Positions 62,087-64,000 of a DNA stretch of 64,000 bases are shown here, piece after piece. The notes beneath the pieces are model-generated. The model saw only the letters and a program-made list of their open reading frames with translations, did no database searches and was not told the origin of the DNA. A program made the position numbers and the translations under genes. Each line of letters starts with the position of its first letter. Position 1 is the stretch's first letter. This stretch comes from Alcanivoracaceae bacterium (GTDB lineage Bacteria > Pseudomonadota > Gammaproteobacteria > Pseudomonadales > Alcanivoracaceae): positions 539,948-603,947 of the forward strand of contig JARGOL010000001.1 in NCBI GenBank assembly GCA_029212745.1, read 5' to 3'.

Positions 62087-64000
62087 ATGCCACTTCGACG
62101 CCCGTTCGCACTGATGACGCTGACCGTCAGCGCCCTGCTGCACCCCGCAACGGGCCTGGCCGGCGATGATCAGGACCTCAACTGGCTGGACCGCGCCCAG
62201 TGGCAACAGCTGCCACAGGCCCAGCGCCCGGACCTTCCGCCCTGGTGTCCGGGCGTGTGGTACAACCCGGCATTCAGCAGCCCGCCAGCATCCAGCGATA
62301 CCGTCATCACCGCCGCCGAGAGCGAACTGCAGGAGAGCGGCTTGATGGCCCTCAGCGGCGATGTGGAGATCCGCCAGCCCGGGCGTATCCTGCGCGCCGG
62401 CAGGGCTACGGTGGACCAGGCCTCGGGTGATTTCCTGCTCGAGGATGGCATTCGTGTGGAAACGCCGACCGTGACATTCCAGGCGCAGTCCCTGGCAGGC
62501 AATACGCGCACCGGTGCGGCTGACCTGCTCCGCGCCCGCTATGCGCTGTTCGACATGCATGCCCATGGCGGCGCCAGTGCCATCGAGCAGCGCGGCGCGG
62601 TCACCCGCATTGAAGATGGCAGTTATACCACCTGCCCGCCGGGCGACAGTGCCTGGCTGTTGCAGGCTGATGATATCGAGCTCGACCGCGACAGTGGCTG
62701 GGGGGAAGCGCGTGACGTGGTACTGCGCGTGCGCAAGGTGCCGGTGGCCTACATCCCCTGGATCACGTTTCCCATTGATGACCGGCGCAAGACGGGGCTG
62801 CTGTTTCCCACCATCGGCAGCAGCAGCGAAGGCGGGGTGGATTTCAGCCAGCCGCTGTACCTGAACCTGCACCCACAGTTCGACCTTACCCTGGCACCGC
62901 GCCATATCCATGGCCGCGGCAACGGCCTGGAAACCGAAGCGCGCTATCTCACCGGCCTGGGCGAGGGCGAAATCAGCTATGGCTACCTGGCCAATGACCG
63001 TGCCTTTGCCCGGGATCGTCTTGTCGATACCACCACAGCGGACACCACCGAGACCGCGCCCGACCGGGAAGTGGGACGCTGGCGTCATGACGGGCAGCTG
63101 CAGCGCTGGGCACTGGATGCCGACGTCAATTACGTATCCGATGATTACTATTTCAAGGATCTGGACACCGGCCTTGATATTGCGGCGCAGACCAACCTGG
63201 TGCGCAGTGGTCGCGCCGAGTATTTCGGCCGGGACTGGCGCGCACTGGTGTTCGGGCAGTCCTGGCAAACCATTGACCCCACCCTGGCCGAGGAAGACTA
63301 CCCCTATCGCCGCCTGCCCCAGCTCGCCCTGGAAGGCGATCCGGCACTGGCCGGCCCGCTGCACCTGCTGTGGCTGTCAGATTTCACCCGCTATAGCCGC
63401 AACGTTGACCTGGCCCTGGACGACATCACCGGCGATCGCGCACATGTGGCTCCGGGACTGGCATTACGCCTGAAAAACGACTGGGGCTATTTCAACCCGG
63501 CTGCCCGTTACTACTACACCCACTACGACCTCGACGGCGTCGATACCTTGCCGGACGACACGCCCAGCCGCTCGCTTAGCGGTGCCAGCCTGGACACGGG
63601 CCTGTTCCTGGAACGCGCTGCCTCACGCGATGGCCGCTGGCTGCAGACCCTGGAGCCGCGCCTGTTCGTCAATTACATGGAAACCGAGCTGCAACAGGAT
63701 CTGCCGGATTTCGGCAGCGCCGAAGTCAACCGCTCCTACGAGGCACTGTTTCGCGAAAACCGCTTCCTTGGGTACGACCGTATTGCCGACGACCACAGCA
63801 TAACGCCGGGCCTGACCACACGCTTTATCGACAGCGACAGCGGTGTGGAAGTCGTGCGGCTGCGCACGGCCCAGCGCCAGTACCTGCAGGATCGCCATGT
63901 CCAGATCGACGGCGACTTTGTCGACGAATCGCCTCGCTCACCACTGATTACCGACGCACTGGTACGGCTGAACAATCACTGGGACCTGTTCATTGAGAAC
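62087..64000 (+). CDS. lptD: LPS-assembly protein LptD, N-terminal part (3' end outside window)
   Basis: LptD with LptE forms the outer-membrane gate that places lipopolysaccharide on the cell surface. 638 codons are visible and remain open to the window end. It has a signal peptide (LTVSALLHPATGLAG), then CPGVWYNPAF with the first structural Cys, the OstA/jellyroll domain (LQESGLMALSGDVEIRQPGRILRA), and the barrel entrance TTCPPGDSAWLLQADDIELD and PVAYIPWITFPIDDRRKTGLLFP. The later cysteines and barrel end lie beyond the window. Confidence 0.94.
   Translation, partial: MPLRRPFALMTLTVSALLHPATGLAGDDQDLNWLDRAQWQQLPQAQRPDLPPWCPGVWYNPAFSSPPASSDTVITAAESELQESGLMALSGDVEIRQPGRILRAGRATVDQASGDFLLEDGIRVETPTVTFQAQSLAGNTRTGAADLLRARYALFDMHAHGGASAIEQRGAVTRIEDGSYTTCPPGDSAWLLQADDIELDRDSGWGEARDVVLRVRKVPVAYIPWITFPIDDRRKTGLLFPTIGSSSEGGVDFSQPLYLNLHPQFDLTLAPRHIHGRGNGLETEARYLTGLGEGEISYGYLANDRAFARDRLVDTTTADTTETAPDREVGRWRHDGQLQRWALDADVNYVSDDYYFKDLDTGLDIAAQTNLVRSGRAEYFGRDWRALVFGQSWQTIDPTLAEEDYPYRRLPQLALEGDPALAGPLHLLWLSDFTRYSRNVDLALDDITGDRAHVAPGLALRLKNDWGYFNPAARYYYTHYDLDGVDTLPDDTPSRSLSGASLDTGLFLERAASRDGRWLQTLEPRLFVNYMETELQQDLPDFGSAEVNRSYEALFRENRFLGYDRIADDHSITPGLTTRFIDSDSGVEVVRLRTAQRQYLQDRHVQIDGDFVDESPRSPLITDALVRLNNHWDLFIEN

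Overview
The window is a GC-rich chromosome segment from a gammaproteobacterium. Gene order in several blocks follows Pseudomonas and its marine relatives: proA-nadD-rsfS-rlmH-mrdA-mrdB-mltB-rlpA-dacA-(ybeD)-lipB-lipA; dusB-fis-purH-purD; trpEGDC next to vfr, an osmC-type gene, speD and coq7; and lptD divergent from amgK-murU. A PPi-type phosphofructokinase, a D-amino-acid aminotransferase and a diiron/Baeyer-Villiger oxygenase cluster would fit an Alcanivorax- or Marinobacter-like organism, but that placement is inference. I see no rRNA, tRNA, CRISPR, integrase or IS transposase.

Layout. 1-11488: end of proA, then NAD synthesis, ribosome silencing, the elongation machinery of the cell wall (PBP2, RodA, MltB, RlpA, DacA), a D-amino-acid aminotransferase and lipoate synthesis. 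11533-17147: a ZIP-like membrane protein with altered metal motifs, a GST-like protein, a GerW/YtfJ protein, a DUF1275 protein, mpl (minus strand) and PPi-PFK. 17232-21472: a minus-strand SDR / diiron protein / Baeyer-Villiger monooxygenase operon facing a TetR gene, with a palindromic operator between them. 21522-23105: rhodanese, a thioredoxin-like protein and inorganic pyrophosphatase. 23184-31903: a minus-strand redox operon (TlpA-like thioredoxin, DUF4266 lipoprotein, DUF3570 barrel, ApbE-like protein, response regulator, sensor kinase) facing dsbD. 32066-41132: aroQ-accB-accC, prmA, a DUF3426 protein, dusB-fis and purH-purD. 41260-47595: a double cNMP-domain/rhodanese protein, a RetS-like hybrid sensor with a degraded ATP site, an AraC regulator and an AAA+ ATPase. 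47720-55131: coq7, speD, a VOC protein, an OsmC protein, vfr and trpCDGE. 55437-59623: a choice-of-anchor I lipoprotein behind a phased Pho-box array, a DUF2834 protein, and an old-yellow-enzyme gene facing an HxlR regulator across a folded 265-bp element. 59627-64000: rpe, murU, amgK and the start of lptD.

The best candidate for an undescribed system is the TlpA/DUF4266/DUF3570/ApbE/two-component operon with dsbD. Its genes are almost contiguous. The DUF3570 protein carries a flavinylation-like DSLTGAS motif. The DUF4266 lipoprotein ends in a CGC tail. The divergent promoter region has two tandem TTAA boxes of PmrA/QseB type. The ApbE-like protein lacks a signal peptide and a usual metal ligand, so its chemistry is uncertain. 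Other leads are a terminator/antiterminator arrangement built from the ends of the 265-bp element, the oxygenase operon, the Pho-box array and the RetS-like sensor.

Start codons were chosen by ribosome-binding sites, overlaps and family lengths. All functional statements rest on reading the sequence and on knowledge of the families; no search was run.
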